This document shows positions 17,461 through 26,284 of a stretch of DNA of 38,191 nucleotides, piece by piece (positions within the stretch are counted from its first letter, which is position 1; each line of letters opens with the position of its first letter). Origin of the DNA: Lachnospiraceae bacterium (GTDB lineage Bacteria > Bacillota > Clostridia > Lachnospirales > Lachnospiraceae); NCBI GenBank assembly GCA_017456585.1, contig JAFTJD010000043.1:1-38191 (forward strand), given 5' to 3'. The position numbers were made by a program, and so were the translations under genes. The notes under the pieces were generated by a model, which did not search any database, was not told where the DNA came from, and saw only the letters and a program-made list of their open reading frames with translations.

Positions 17461-17838
17461 ATGGCTAAGTTAACAACAGCAGAATTTATTGAAGCTATTA
17501 AAGAGCTTACAGTATTAGAGTTAAACGAGTTAGTAAAGGCTTGTGAAGAGGAGTTTGGCGTTTCAGCAGCAGCTGGCGTTGTAGTTGCAGCAGCAGGTGG
17601 TGCAGGTGCAGCAGCTGAGGAAGAGAAGACAGAGTTCGATGTAGAGCTTACAGAGGCAGGCCCTAACAAGGTTAAGGTTATCAAGGTTGTACGTGAAGCT
17701 ACAGGCTTAGGCTTAAAGGAAGCTAAGGACGCTGTAGATGCAGCTCCAAAGGTACTTAAGTCAGGCGTTAGCAAGGAAGAGGCTGAGGCTCTTAAGGCTA
17801 GCTTAGAGGCAGAAGGCGCAAAGGTTACATTAAAGTAA
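17461..17838 (+). CDS. rplL: 50S ribosomal protein L7/L12
   Basis: The 125-residue stalk protein has the N-terminal dimer domain ([20 protein letters not shown]), the Ala/Gly-rich hinge (about 40-55) and the C-terminal factor-binding domain ([20 protein letters not shown]). It recruits translation factors to the ribosome. TGGAGG precedes ATG 17461. In the 122-base spacer after rplJ there is a short palindrome (17350-17367). The gene ends at a strong terminator. Confidence 0.97.
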   Translation: MAKLTTAEFIEAIKELTVLELNELVKACEEEFGVSAAAGVVVAAAGGAGAAAEEEKTEFDVELTEAGPNKVKVIKVVREATGLGLKEAKDAVDAAPKVLKSGVSKEEAEALKASLEAEGAKVTLK

Positions 17839-17880
17839 TTAGCGTTTGCTATCTGAATTTAGAAATAGTTAATTATAAGA

Positions 17881-17916
17881 TGCGCGATGAGCATGCTTGC
17901 TCGTCGCGCATTTTGT
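17881..17916 (+). terminator. Rho-independent terminator after rplL
   Basis: TGCGCGATGAGCA (17881-17893) pairs with TGCTCGTCGCGCA (17898-17910) with one wobble around a four-base loop, followed by TTTTGTTG. It ends the ribosomal-protein transcript. Confidence 0.9.
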
Positions 17917-17967
17917 TGTGCGCGGGATGTGCGCTTGTGATGTGCGTCTGAGTTTTGGTTGGGGGAG

Positions 17968-18617
17968 CACGGCGAAATTACCTACTGGTGTGGTCGAAAC
18001 AGTCGCTTAGTAGGCAAAAAGTAGAATAGCCACGGCGAAATTACCTACTAGCGTGGTCGAAACAGTCGCTTAGTAGGTAAAAAGCAGAACGGCCACGGCG
18101 AAATTACCAACTGGTGTGGTCGAAACAGTCGCTTAGTAGGCAAAAAGTAGAACAGCCACGGCGAAATTACCTACTGGCGTGGTCGAAACAGTCGCTCAGT
18201 AGGTAAAAAGCAGAACGGCCACGGCGAAATTACCGCCTGGCGTGGTCGAAACAGTCGCTTAGTAGGTAAAAAGTAGAATGGCCACGGCGAAATTACCTAC
18301 TGGTGTGGCCGAAACAGTCGCTTAGTAGGCAAAAAGTAGAACAGCCACGGTGAAATTACCTACTGGCGTGGTCGAAACAGTCGTTTAGTAGGTAAAAAGT
18401 AGAACAGCCACGGCGAAATTACCGCCTGGAGCAAGAGAAAGAAGCAACCAGGCGGTAAAACGTAGAACAGCCACGGCGAAATTACCGCCTAGAGCAAGAG
18501 AAAGTCGTTGCCAGGCGGTAAAAAGCAGAACCGCCACGGCGAAATTACCGCCTGAAGCAAGAGAAAGAAGCAGCCAGGCGGTAAAACGTAGAATCGCCAC
18601 GGCGAAATTACCGCCTA
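17968..18617. repeat. Array of 63-bp tandem hairpin repeats (ten units plus a partial)
   Basis: Units begin with CACGGCGAAATTACC (TGAAATTACC in one) at 17968, 18031, 18094, 18157, 18220, 18283, 18346, 18409, 18472, 18535 and 18598 (partial). Every period is exactly 63 bases. Each unit has an inverted repeat. Units 1-4, 6 and 7 use ACCTACT with AGTAGG; units 8-10 use ACCGCCT with AGGCGGT; unit 5 is a mixed unit with the second left arm and the first right arm. There are no spacers, so it is not a CRISPR array. No convincing gene lies in this part of the 1088-base gap between rplL and the PHP gene. Confidence 0.95.
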
Positions 18618-18707
18618 GATATATGCTTGCGAAAGCGATTGGTGGCATGTATAATATCTATATAGCTTGAGTATATAATGTGATGTATAAGGTATACAGT
18701 CGAGTAT

Positions 18708-18860
18708 AACATGCAATAAAGCTCAAATGCACAATAAAGCTCAAATGCACAATAAAGCTCAAATGCACAATAAAGCTCAAATGCACAATAAAGCTCAAAT
18801 GTACAATATAGCTCAAATGTACAATCGAGTGTAAATGTACAAACGAGCAAAAACATGCAA
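18708..18860. repeat. 18-bp tandem repeat (about eight units)
   Basis: The unit AAATGCACAATAAAGCTC recurs every 18 bases from about 18708: four identical copies start at 18725, 18743, 18761 and 18779. It then decays through AAATGTACAATATAGCTC (18797) and further variants at 18815 and 18833. The first unit, at 18708, is degenerate too. The period is a multiple of three, so open frames through it are trivial. It lies between the 63-bp array and the PHP gene; no function is evident. Confidence 0.9.
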
Positions 18861-18926
18861 TACTGACAAAACGTCAATTAGCAAGGCGTGCTACTGTTAA
18901 GATTAGAATTCAAGGAGAGATATATA

Positions 18927-19730
18927 ATGAAGAATATTCCGATGGACATACGTGCCATTGATAAAGATAAGATAAATATTGCGAACTATCATACACATAC
19001 CAAGAGATGTATGCATGCTCAGGGTGAGGATAGGGAATACGTTGAGGCTGCGATAGAATCAGGATATAAGATTCTTGGATTCTCAGATCATTCGCCGCAG
19101 ATAAGTGATGATGGATATCTTTCCGGAATGAGAATGTCGCCTATGGAGTTCGAAGGATATGTCGATTCAATTACTGCTTTGGCTAAAGAGTATAAGAATG
19201 ATATCAAGATATATTTGGGACTTGAAACAGAATATTTTCCGGCTATGTTTGAAAGACTGTTAAAGCTTATAGAACCATATCCGGTTGATTATATGATTAT
19301 GGGACAACATTGGCTGTATAATCAGGTTCCTGAGACTGTTGCCACTAAGAAGAGAACAGACGAGCAGTATCTAAAAGAATACGTTGACCAGATAATTGAA
19401 GGAATGAAGACGGGGTATTTCACATATCTTGCACATCCGGATGTTGCTAATTTCGTTGGTGATGTATCTATATATAAGAAACATATGCTTAGACTTGCTT
19501 CAACACTTAAAGAGATGAATATCCCTATGGAGATTAATGCACTTGGATATGCTGACAACAGATTCTATCCGAATAAATATTTCTTGGAAGCAGTTAAAGA
19601 ACTGGAAGCCGACTTCGTAATAGGAGTAGATGCACATAATCCCGAGATGCTTCGTGATGAGGCAAGACGTAGAGGATGTATGGAGCTTGCAGAAAAATAC
19701 GGACTTAAGGTTATTAACAAAGTAATATAA
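18927..19730 (+). CDS. PHP-domain phosphatase, histidinol-phosphatase-like
   Basis: The 267-residue protein starts with the PHP metal-binding motif NYHTHTKRCMHA and has the later motifs LGFSDHSP, GLETEYFP, YLAHPDVANF and VIGVDAHNPE. Together these give the His/Asp metal cluster of the HisK-type histidinol-phosphate phosphatases. Length fits that family (about 260-280 residues). AAGGAGAG lies seven bases before ATG 18927; the frame is open upstream to 18888 but without a ribosome site. No histidine genes are nearby, so another phosphoester substrate is possible. The neighbouring flagellin gene has its own promoter, so it is probably monocistronic. Confidence 0.82.
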   Translation: MKNIPMDIRAIDKDKINIANYHTHTKRCMHAQGEDREYVEAAIESGYKILGFSDHSPQISDDGYLSGMRMSPMEFEGYVDSITALAKEYKNDIKIYLGLETEYFPAMFERLLKLIEPYPVDYMIMGQHWLYNQVPETVATKKRTDEQYLKEYVDQIIEGMKTGYFTYLAHPDVANFVGDVSIYKKHMLRLASTLKEMNIPMEINALGYADNRFYPNKYFLEAVKELEADFVIGVDAHNPEMLRDEARRRGCMELAEKYGLKVINKVI

Positions 19731-19898
19731 ATAACCTGATTTAATTGTAGAGAGATTATCAGCAAAGAATAAATGGGTGATAAGCAGCAAACAGGCAGAT
19801 TACATGCAGAAATAAGTATTAAATAGGTGTAAATTTTAATCTGATTTAAAATAAATGCAAAAAAAATAAAAAAACTTAAAAAAATTTCAATTTAGGTA

Positions 19899-19925
19899 TA
19901 AAGTATTTGGAAATATGTCCGATAT
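19899..19925 (+). promoter_or_regulatory. Sigma-D (sigma-28)-type promoter of flagellin
   Basis: TAAA (19899-19902), 15 bases, then TCCGATAT (19918-19925) matches the motility sigma consensus TAAA-N15-GCCGATAT at all but one position. The predicted start is near 19932, giving a leader of about 200 nucleotides before the flagellin ATG. Confidence 0.87.
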
Positions 19926-19931
19926 ATAAGT

Positions 19932-20133
19932 CAAGAACAAGGAACACAACACTTCATAAGAGGCGTTGGTGGTTTAGAATAGCGGAGAGGTTAAGTTGAA
20001 TTAGCCTAGGGATTCAGATTAAGCTTGAAGTGAAGATGAACCGTTCCTTATTCAAAAATTACCGCGAAAGGAATCGCGGTCTGCACCGTATAAGTTACGG
20101 TGACAAAAATAAAAACACATGGAGGTATTTTTT
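19932..20133 (+). promoter_or_regulatory. Structured flagellin leader with predicted CsrA sites
   Basis: GAACAAGGAAC (19935-19945) pairs with GTTCCTTATTC (20043-20053) at ten of eleven positions, and CACTTCA (19950-19956) pairs with TGAAGTG (20026-20032) inside it. Two further hairpins follow: ACCGCG-AAAGGAAT-CGCGGT (20061-20080), with GGA in the loop, and CACCGTA-TAAGT-TACGGTG (20084-20102). The ribosome site lies in CACATGGAGG (20116-20125). GGA in a hairpin loop plus GGA in the ribosome site is the layout of CsrA-controlled flagellin leaders. The 403 bases before the gene hold no coding region. Confidence 0.65.
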
Positions 20134-20952
20134 ATGATTATTCAACACAATATGCAGGCAGCAAACGCTAACAGAATGTTAGCATCAGTAGTTACATCAC
20201 AGGCTAAGTCAACGGAGAAGTTATCATCAGGTTACAGAATCAACCGTGCAGCAGATGATGCAGCTGGTCTTTCAATCTCTGAGAAGATGAGAGGACAGAT
20301 TCGTGGTCTTGATCAGGCTTCAACAAACGCACAGGACGGTATTTCTCTTATCCAGACAGCAGAAGGTGCTCTTAACGAGACACATTCTATCTTACAGAGA
20401 ATGAGAGAACTCGCAGTTCAGGCAGCTAACGATACAGCAGTTGATACAGATAGAGAGGCTATCGAGGCAGAGCTTGATCAGTTAGTAGAAGAGATCGATA
20501 GAATTAAGGATACAACACAGTTCAATACTATGGAACTCCTTAATGGTACATTCACAGGTAAGAACCTTCAGATTGGTGCTAACGAAGACCAGAGCATGGA
20601 AATCGAAATCGCTAACATGGGTGCAGAGTCACTTGGTGTTAACAACATTGCTTCTTCAGTATCTGCTCATTCAGATGCTACAGCAGCTATCACAACAATC
20701 GATGATGCTATCGAGTTAGTATCAACAGAGAGAGCTAGCCTTGGTGCTATCCAGAATCGTCTTGAGCACACAATCGCTAACCTTGATACATCTGCTGAGA
20801 ACTTACAGTCAGCTGAGTCACGTATCCGTGATGTTGATATGGCTGATGAGATGGTTGTTTACTCAAAGAACAACATCTTAATGCAGGCTGCACAGTCTAT
20901 GCTTGCACAGGCTAACAGCTCAACACAGGGTGTATTATCATTACTTCAGTAA
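20134..20952 (+). CDS. hag: Flagellin
   Basis: The 272-residue filament protein consists almost only of the conserved D0/D1 parts. The N-terminus is MIIQHNMQAANANRM...STEKLSSGYRINRAADDAAG; the C-terminus SRIRDVDMADEMVVYSKN and ILMQAAQSMLAQAN ends STQGVLSLLQ. The variable outer domain is reduced to about residues 130-190. LQRMRELAVQAAND (87-100) corresponds to the region recognised by TLR5 in other flagellins. Export is by the flagellar type III system, so there is no signal peptide. GGAGG precedes ATG 20134; an ATG at 20119 overlaps this site and is rejected. The promoter is sigma-D type and a strong terminator follows. Confidence 0.96.
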   Translation: MIIQHNMQAANANRMLASVVTSQAKSTEKLSSGYRINRAADDAAGLSISEKMRGQIRGLDQASTNAQDGISLIQTAEGALNETHSILQRMRELAVQAANDTAVDTDREAIEAELDQLVEEIDRIKDTTQFNTMELLNGTFTGKNLQIGANEDQSMEIEIANMGAESLGVNNIASSVSAHSDATAAITTIDDAIELVSTERASLGAIQNRLEHTIANLDTSAENLQSAESRIRDVDMADEMVVYSKNNILMQAAQSMLAQANSSTQGVLSLLQ

Positions 20953-20990
20953 TTAAATAATAACCTAGACTTCGTAAGAAGTGTACTGAG

Positions 20991-21016
20991 GGCCCTTCCG
21001 GAAGGAAGGGCCTTTT
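20991..21016 (+). terminator. Rho-independent terminator after flagellin
   Basis: GGCCCTTCC (20991-20999) pairs perfectly with GGAAGGGCC (21004-21012) around a GGAA loop, followed by TTTT. Confidence 0.93.
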
Positions 21017-21099
21017 GGTATATATCAAAGTGAAATTTAGGAAGTTCATAATGCTTTATATTTGATACATACCAAAGGGTTATGATATAGGAGGGTGCT

Positions 21100-23268
21100 A
21101 TGAATACGAAAATAATTTATCAGTTTTTTGACAAGAAACTTACACAGCTTAGATTTCCGTATCCACCGGTATACACAGAGAAGGATGCGGATTATGTGTG
21201 CTTTTCTATAGATAAGGATATTACATCCAAAGCATGGAAGATGATATATGTAGATTCTTATGATGAGGGACTTGAAGAGATAAAGTCTACACTTGCCGGA
21301 TATACAGATAAGATGCTTATAGAGACTAATCAGATTCAGACAGGACCTTTGTTTGATGAAGCTTTCGAGGCATATATCAGATTAGTTACTGTGCCGGAGT
21401 ATGATAAGATTCCGGATATAACATTTGATATAAATAAGATGATTCCTACCTGTGATGAGAATGGAAATTACATATACAAGAAGAATCCTACTTATACCGG
21501 AGGTAAATATGAAGGCAGAGAATATCTGCTTACCGTTGGTATGCCTGTGAGTAATCAGATAGGCACGATAGACAGATGCCTGTCGCATATTAAGCCGATT
21601 CTTGATGAACTGGATGCAGAGCTTGTGGTTGTAGATACAGGAAGTGTTGACGGAACTATCGAAGTATGCATGGAGTATGGGGCAAGAGTTATTAATTTCC
21701 CTTGGTGTAATAATATGTCTGCTGCCAGAAATATGGCGATTAATAATGCTAAAGGTCTGTGGTATATGTCTATAGATGACGATGAATGGTTTGAGGATGT
21801 AAGCGATATCATAGATTTCTTTAAAACAGGAAGATATAAGAAGGTAGTAGCTGCTACCTATGTACAGAGAAATTATATGTCGGTAAAACATGGTAATTAT
21901 TCAGACGTACCGGCACTTAGAATAGCTAAGATAACACCGGAACTTCATTTCGAGGGAAGAATACATGACGGCCTTGTGGTAAGTGAAGAAGAGACTATCG
22001 TGGGTGACAGCCTCACAAGTTGTGCTAAGCATGAAGGCTTCGCAAGAGACGATATGGATAAGGTAAGAGCTAAGTTTAAAAGAAATACAGCCAGTCTTCT
22101 TTATGATGTATGTGAATATCCGCTTAATGTAAGGTATAATTATCAGTTGGCAAATGAATTTAATGTAGTAGAGAGATATGACGAGGCTGCGATATTTTTC
22201 TTTAGAGGCTTGTCTATCGAAATGGAAATAGGCAGAACCTTCATTAGTAATCATCATGCGTCTGCTCTTATATCCACAGCATATAATAACAGGATGGAAG
22301 AGGTGTTCTATCTCATAGATTTGTTGGGAGACAGATATCCATATACAATTGCGGAAAGAGGGTATTTTGAACATGCCAAGGCAGATATGGGTATAAGATA
22401 TGGGCGTTCTTATGAAGAAGTAATGGCATGGTATAACGGATATCTTGACTGTCGTAAGAAATTTGATAAAGATCCTAAGGATAGTAGGGCTAACACCTAT
22501 ACGGGACTTTATCTGTTTACGGATGAGGCTCATATGAATGCGGCACATGTTATTCCGTTTTGCGCACATATGAGTGTGGGTAAGGAAGAGGAAGCACTTA
22601 AGGAACTGGAACTTCTTGAAGCGAGGTCTATGTTTGATGAATGGCATCCGGTATATCAGTGTGTACACATGTGTTCAGGAGAGGCATATAAAGCACGACT
22701 AAAGAAACTTAATCATATACAAAGAGGACAAAAAATGCCTCATTTCGTAAAAGGTTTCTTTAGGTATATAGATAAATATGAGCCTGATATTGATATAATC
22801 TCAAGACTTGAAGAGGTGCTTTCATTTTATAATATTGAGAATATGCAGAAGTTTCTCATTGAACATGCATGGGAAATAGAAGGAATATTCTGGGACAAGG
22901 TCGGTACACCTTCGAATATCAAGATTCTTGAGAATGATGCGAATATATCACTTCAATTAAGGTATATGTATGCACATATGCTTAAGGTTAAATTCGCTAC
23001 GATGGACAAAGGTGCAGAGTCTATGGATTTGTTCCTTAGATATGTAAGGGCAACATCTGAATATGCCAAAAGGTTCTACCATCCTTCGATTCTTGAGGAT
23101 TGGGAAACTGAGGTGATAACACCTGAGATTAAAGCGGCACATATGGTATGGAGCGGATGCTCAGAGACAGATATTCTTAAGATGGTTAAGCTTCTTAAAA
23201 AAGCCCTTGAGATATACCCGAGTTTCCATCACGAGATAAAAGAACTTCTTGGAGTTTTAAATGTATAA
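21100..23268 (+). CDS. Family 2 glycosyltransferase with long helical C-terminus, likely flagellin-related
   Basis: The 722-residue protein has an N-terminal region of about 140 residues with no recognised fold. A GT-A domain follows, starting at LLTVGMPVSNQIGTIDRC (143-160), with VVVDTGSVDGT (177-186) and the metal motif SIDDDEW (224-230). The remaining 400 residues are helical with TPR-like spacing (FNVVERYDEAAIFFFRGLSIE, KEEEALKELELLEAR). Such GT2-TPR proteins next to flagellin genes commonly O-glycosylate flagellin in the cytoplasm, which is the inferred role here. AGGAGGG precedes ATG 21100. A terminator separates it from flagellin, so it has its own or a downstream-shared promoter that I could not place. 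Confidence 0.82.
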   Translation: MNTKIIYQFFDKKLTQLRFPYPPVYTEKDADYVCFSIDKDITSKAWKMIYVDSYDEGLEEIKSTLAGYTDKMLIETNQIQTGPLFDEAFEAYIRLVTVPEYDKIPDITFDINKMIPTCDENGNYIYKKNPTYTGGKYEGREYLLTVGMPVSNQIGTIDRCLSHIKPILDELDAELVVVDTGSVDGTIEVCMEYGARVINFPWCNNMSAARNMAINNAKGLWYMSIDDDEWFEDVSDIIDFFKTGRYKKVVAATYVQRNYMSVKHGNYSDVPALRIAKITPELHFEGRIHDGLVVSEEETIVGDSLTSCAKHEGFARDDMDKVRAKFKRNTASLLYDVCEYPLNVRYNYQLANEFNVVERYDEAAIFFFRGLSIEMEIGRTFISNHHASALISTAYNNRMEEVFYLIDLLGDRYPYTIAERGYFEHAKADMGIRYGRSYEEVMAWYNGYLDCRKKFDKDPKDSRANTYTGLYLFTDEAHMNAAHVIPFCAHMSVGKEEEALKELELLEARSMFDEWHPVYQCVHMCSGEAYKARLKKLNHIQRGQKMPHFVKGFFRYIDKYEPDIDIISRLEEVLSFYNIENMQKFLIEHAWEIEGIFWDKVGTPSNIKILENDANISLQLRYMYAHMLKVKFATMDKGAESMDLFLRYVRATSEYAKRFYHPSILEDWETEVITPEIKAAHMVWSGCSETDILKMVKLLKKALEIYPSFHHEIKELLGVLNV

Positions 23269-23417
23269 CAGCTTATTGCATAAGAGGATTGCTGAGGATT
23301 ATCCAAGATTACTCGGAATTATCCGGAGGTTTTACAGAAGATAGAACATACATTTTTGAATATGGTAGAAAAAATATAAAAAAACAGTAGGCTTGATATG
23401 GCAGAACGGAGGACAAG

Positions 23418-24617
23418 ATGAAGATTAGTTTTTTTGATTTAAGCAGACAGTATCAGTTGATTGCAACAGAAGTTGAACAAGCAGTTACGGAGGTAGTTAG
23501 ATCAGGACAGTATATAGAAGGTCCTGCTGTTAAGAAATTGGAGGCAGATTTGGCAACATATTTGGGGGCGAAGAATGTTGTTACATGCGGTAACGGAACA
23601 GATGCACTTGAGATTGCGCTTAAGGCATGCGGAGTTGAACCGGGAGATGAAGTTATCACAACAGCATTTTCATTCTTCGCAACGGCAGAGGCGATAGCCG
23701 GAGTAGGTGCAGTGCCTGTATTTGCTGATGTTTACGAGGATAGCTACAACATAAGCGTTGAAGATATTAAGAATAAGATAACGAAGCGCACTAAGGCAAT
23801 ACTTATAGTACATATCTTCGGAATGCCTGCTGACATGGATGAGATAGTGGCACTCGGTAAGGAATATGGTCTTCCGGTAATAGAAGATGCCTGCCAGGCT
23901 ATAGGCGCAACATACAAGGGAAAGAAAGCAGGAACACTTGGAACAATAGCTTGTTTCTCATTCTATCCCACAAAGAATCTGGGAGCATTCGGTGATGGCG
24001 GAATGATTTCTACAGATGATGATAGACTGGCAGAAGCGTGCAGAGCCATTAAGGCACATGCAGCAGGTAAGCTTGGTGCCAAAGCGTATGAATACATCTA
24101 TGATGAGACAATACCGGAATTAGCTGATATGGAGAATATGAAGGGAGACGCTTTGTATGATCCATGTAAATACTATAATTATTTTATCGGAAGAAATTCA
24201 AGACTTGATAGCATACAGGCAGCGGTTCTTCAGATAAAGCTTGGACATCTCGATGATTTTAATGCAAGAAGAAAAGCAATAGCCAAGAAATATAGTGAGC
24301 GCTTGGCGTCAACTCCTCTTAAGGTACCGACAGTTGAGTATGACGATAGAGAATCATGTTGGCATCAATATGCCGTGTTAGCACCTGATAAAGAAGGGCT
24401 TAGCACATATCTTGGAAGCAAGGGCATTGGAACAGGAAGCTTCTATCCGGTTCCGCTTCACCTTCAGAGAGCATTTAAAGATCTTGGCTATACAGAGGGA
24501 AGTCTTCCTGTTGCGGAGAGCTTGTGCAAACGTTCGGTTTGTTTACCGGTCTTTCCGGAGCTTACGGATGAGGAAGTTGATTATATTATTGATATGATAA
24601 TAGAGTATTTCAAATAA
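23418..24617 (+). CDS. DegT/DnrJ/EryC1/StrS-family sugar aminotransferase
   Basis: The 399-residue PLP enzyme transaminates a keto-sugar nucleotide. It has GNGTDALEIALKA (58-70), the EDACQAIGA block with the PLP-pairing Asp157, and SFYPTKNLGAFGDGGM with the Schiff-base Lys186, so unlike the rfbH product it is a true aminotransferase. ACGGAGG precedes ATG 23418. With the Gfo/Idh/MocA dehydrogenase at 26285 and the acyltransferase at 27271, it resembles the dehydrogenase-aminotransferase-acyltransferase set that makes 3-(acylamino) sugars (WbpB/WbpE/WbpD or GnnA/GnnB logic). Sugar and nucleotide are not determinable here. Confidence 0.9.
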   Translation: MKISFFDLSRQYQLIATEVEQAVTEVVRSGQYIEGPAVKKLEADLATYLGAKNVVTCGNGTDALEIALKACGVEPGDEVITTAFSFFATAEAIAGVGAVPVFADVYEDSYNISVEDIKNKITKRTKAILIVHIFGMPADMDEIVALGKEYGLPVIEDACQAIGATYKGKKAGTLGTIACFSFYPTKNLGAFGDGGMISTDDDRLAEACRAIKAHAAGKLGAKAYEYIYDETIPELADMENMKGDALYDPCKYYNYFIGRNSRLDSIQAAVLQIKLGHLDDFNARRKAIAKKYSERLASTPLKVPTVEYDDRESCWHQYAVLAPDKEGLSTYLGSKGIGTGSFYPVPLHLQRAFKDLGYTEGSLPVAESLCKRSVCLPVFPELTDEEVDYIIDMIIEYFK

Positions 24618-24634
24618 GGGGGCAGCATTGTTAC

Positions 24635-26266
24635 ATGAATAATCCGAAAGTACTTATATACATGCCTTGCTATAATCATGAAAAATACGTTAAAGAGGCT
24701 ATAGATTCTATTGTTAATCAGACTTACGAGAATTGGGAATTATATGTAGCTAATGATGGCTCTACAGATAGTTCTGCCAGTATTATTGCATCATACACAG
24801 ATAAGAGAATTCATTTATTCAATTTTAAAGATAATACAGCACTTATTGGTGTGGCTTTATTCTTGTACAATCATATGAGGGATATTGATGCGAAATACCT
24901 GGCGGGAACAGCATCAGATGACATGTGGGAACCGGATAAGCTTGAGAAACAAGTAAAGTTTTTGGAGGAGCATGAGGAGTACAAAGCGTGCTTCACTTGG
25001 GATAAAATTATTTTAAACAATTTAGATGACCAATATAGTTCTAAGACGGAATACTCACATGTAAAAAACCAAAGCAGATATAATTGGTTGAGGCATTATC
25101 TGTATAATGATAATTGTATGAATGCGTGTTCATGCTTAATGCATAAGGATGTGTATTATGAGTTGGGCGGAATGAACCAGTGCTTTAGACAGTTAGCTGA
25201 CTTAAGATTATGGATTATGTTTGCATCCAAATATCCTATTTATGTGTATGAAGAAGAATTGACATTTTATAGAAGGCATGACACTAATCTTAGTGGACTT
25301 TCGGTAGAGGTAATAGCAAGAGACAGAAATGAAGCTTTTAATATATGGACAAAGATTTTCACAGAGATAGATAGAGAAACTTTTCGAAGAACATTTTATA
25401 AGGATATACTGCATACTGAATGGGATACGGATGAAGCGTTTGAAGCGGAGAAATTCGCACTGCTTCTTAATATAAGAGGAAACAGGGTATGCGAATCAAT
25501 AGCCACTAATATATATCTTAACAATAGTTCTAATCAGAAGTTCCTGGAGCTTCTGGAAAAGGATTATGGGTATACACCGAAGGATTTCTTAAAACTATCC
25601 GGTAATGGCGGTATGATATATTACCTGATTAACAGTATGGGTGGGAAGAGTATGCCGCCGACCTGCGAAAAAGGCTTAAGCCCGGCTTACATATTAATGA
25701 ATACCATAGATAATCGTGTGCTTGGTGCAGGTACACTTGTAAACTATACATACAGTGGATTGATAGATTTATATAAGCTTACAAACGGTAACCAGCAGTT
25801 TGATAAATTTAATCTTCATATAAGCCAATTGAGAGGAAAATTGTTTGCCGGCAAGAAGAATAAGACAGTATTTATTTTGCAGGGAGAAGACTCGGAGTTC
25901 GATTATAAGGAAGAATTGAAAGATTATCTTACAAGTGATATGAAGTGCTACTATGGCAGAGTGCCGAACAGAATGCATATTATGGAAGAGACAAGTCCGG
26001 AATATGATATATGCTATGAAGATGAGCATATATCGATAGTGGATAAAGAACATAGAAGTATGAGATTTCTCTATGATTCGGAAGTAAAACCTGATATAAT
26101 ATATTACATAGATTGCGTTGATAACGACTATGATTGTCTTGATATGATAGCGGGTTATCCGATGTCAGTTGAGCAGAACTGCATTATGAAGACGGATGTG
26201 TTTCAGCAATTGCAGGAGACAAGTAATGCAAATCTGATGGTTTGTAACGCAGTATTTACATATTAG
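24635..26266 (+). CDS. Family 2 glycosyltransferase
   Basis: The 543-residue cytoplasmic protein has an N-terminal GT-A domain: KVLIYMPCYNHEKYVKEAI, QTYENWELYVANDGSTDSS and ASDDMWEPDK, the last carrying the metal-binding acidic motif. The C-terminal 300 residues are not recognised and have no membrane span. GGGGG at 24618-24622 is about 12 bases before ATG 24635. It sits between the aminotransferase and dehydrogenase genes, so it probably transfers the sugar made by this cassette. The acceptor could be flagellin or the preceding sugar of its glycan. Confidence 0.85.
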   Translation: MNNPKVLIYMPCYNHEKYVKEAIDSIVNQTYENWELYVANDGSTDSSASIIASYTDKRIHLFNFKDNTALIGVALFLYNHMRDIDAKYLAGTASDDMWEPDKLEKQVKFLEEHEEYKACFTWDKIILNNLDDQYSSKTEYSHVKNQSRYNWLRHYLYNDNCMNACSCLMHKDVYYELGGMNQCFRQLADLRLWIMFASKYPIYVYEEELTFYRRHDTNLSGLSVEVIARDRNEAFNIWTKIFTEIDRETFRRTFYKDILHTEWDTDEAFEAEKFALLLNIRGNRVCESIATNIYLNNSSNQKFLELLEKDYGYTPKDFLKLSGNGGMIYYLINSMGGKSMPPTCEKGLSPAYILMNTIDNRVLGAGTLVNYTYSGLIDLYKLTNGNQQFDKFNLHISQLRGKLFAGKKNKTVFILQGEDSEFDYKEELKDYLTSDMKCYYGRVPNRMHIMEETSPEYDICYEDEHISIVDKEHRSMRFLYDSEVKPDIIYYIDCVDNDYDCLDMIAGYPMSVEQNCIMKTDVFQQLQETSNANLMVCNAVFTY

Positions 26267-26284
26267 AGAAGGAGATATAGGGTT

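Noticed and set aside
17968-18617. CRISPR array
   Set aside because: Units are contiguous, with no variable spacers, have internal inverted repeats and have no cas genes nearby.
18385-18877. Two minus-strand open frames with repeats such as GGNFAVAVLLFTAW and CAFELY
   Set aside because: They arise because the tandem units are 63 and 18 bases, both multiples of three. They lack ribosome sites and promoters and read straight through hairpin repeats.
21901-22668. Minus-strand frame of 255 codons inside the flagellin-linked glycosyltransferase gene
   Set aside because: It is an antisense shadow of a gene with clear GT2 motifs; composition is unlike a protein and no start signal is present.
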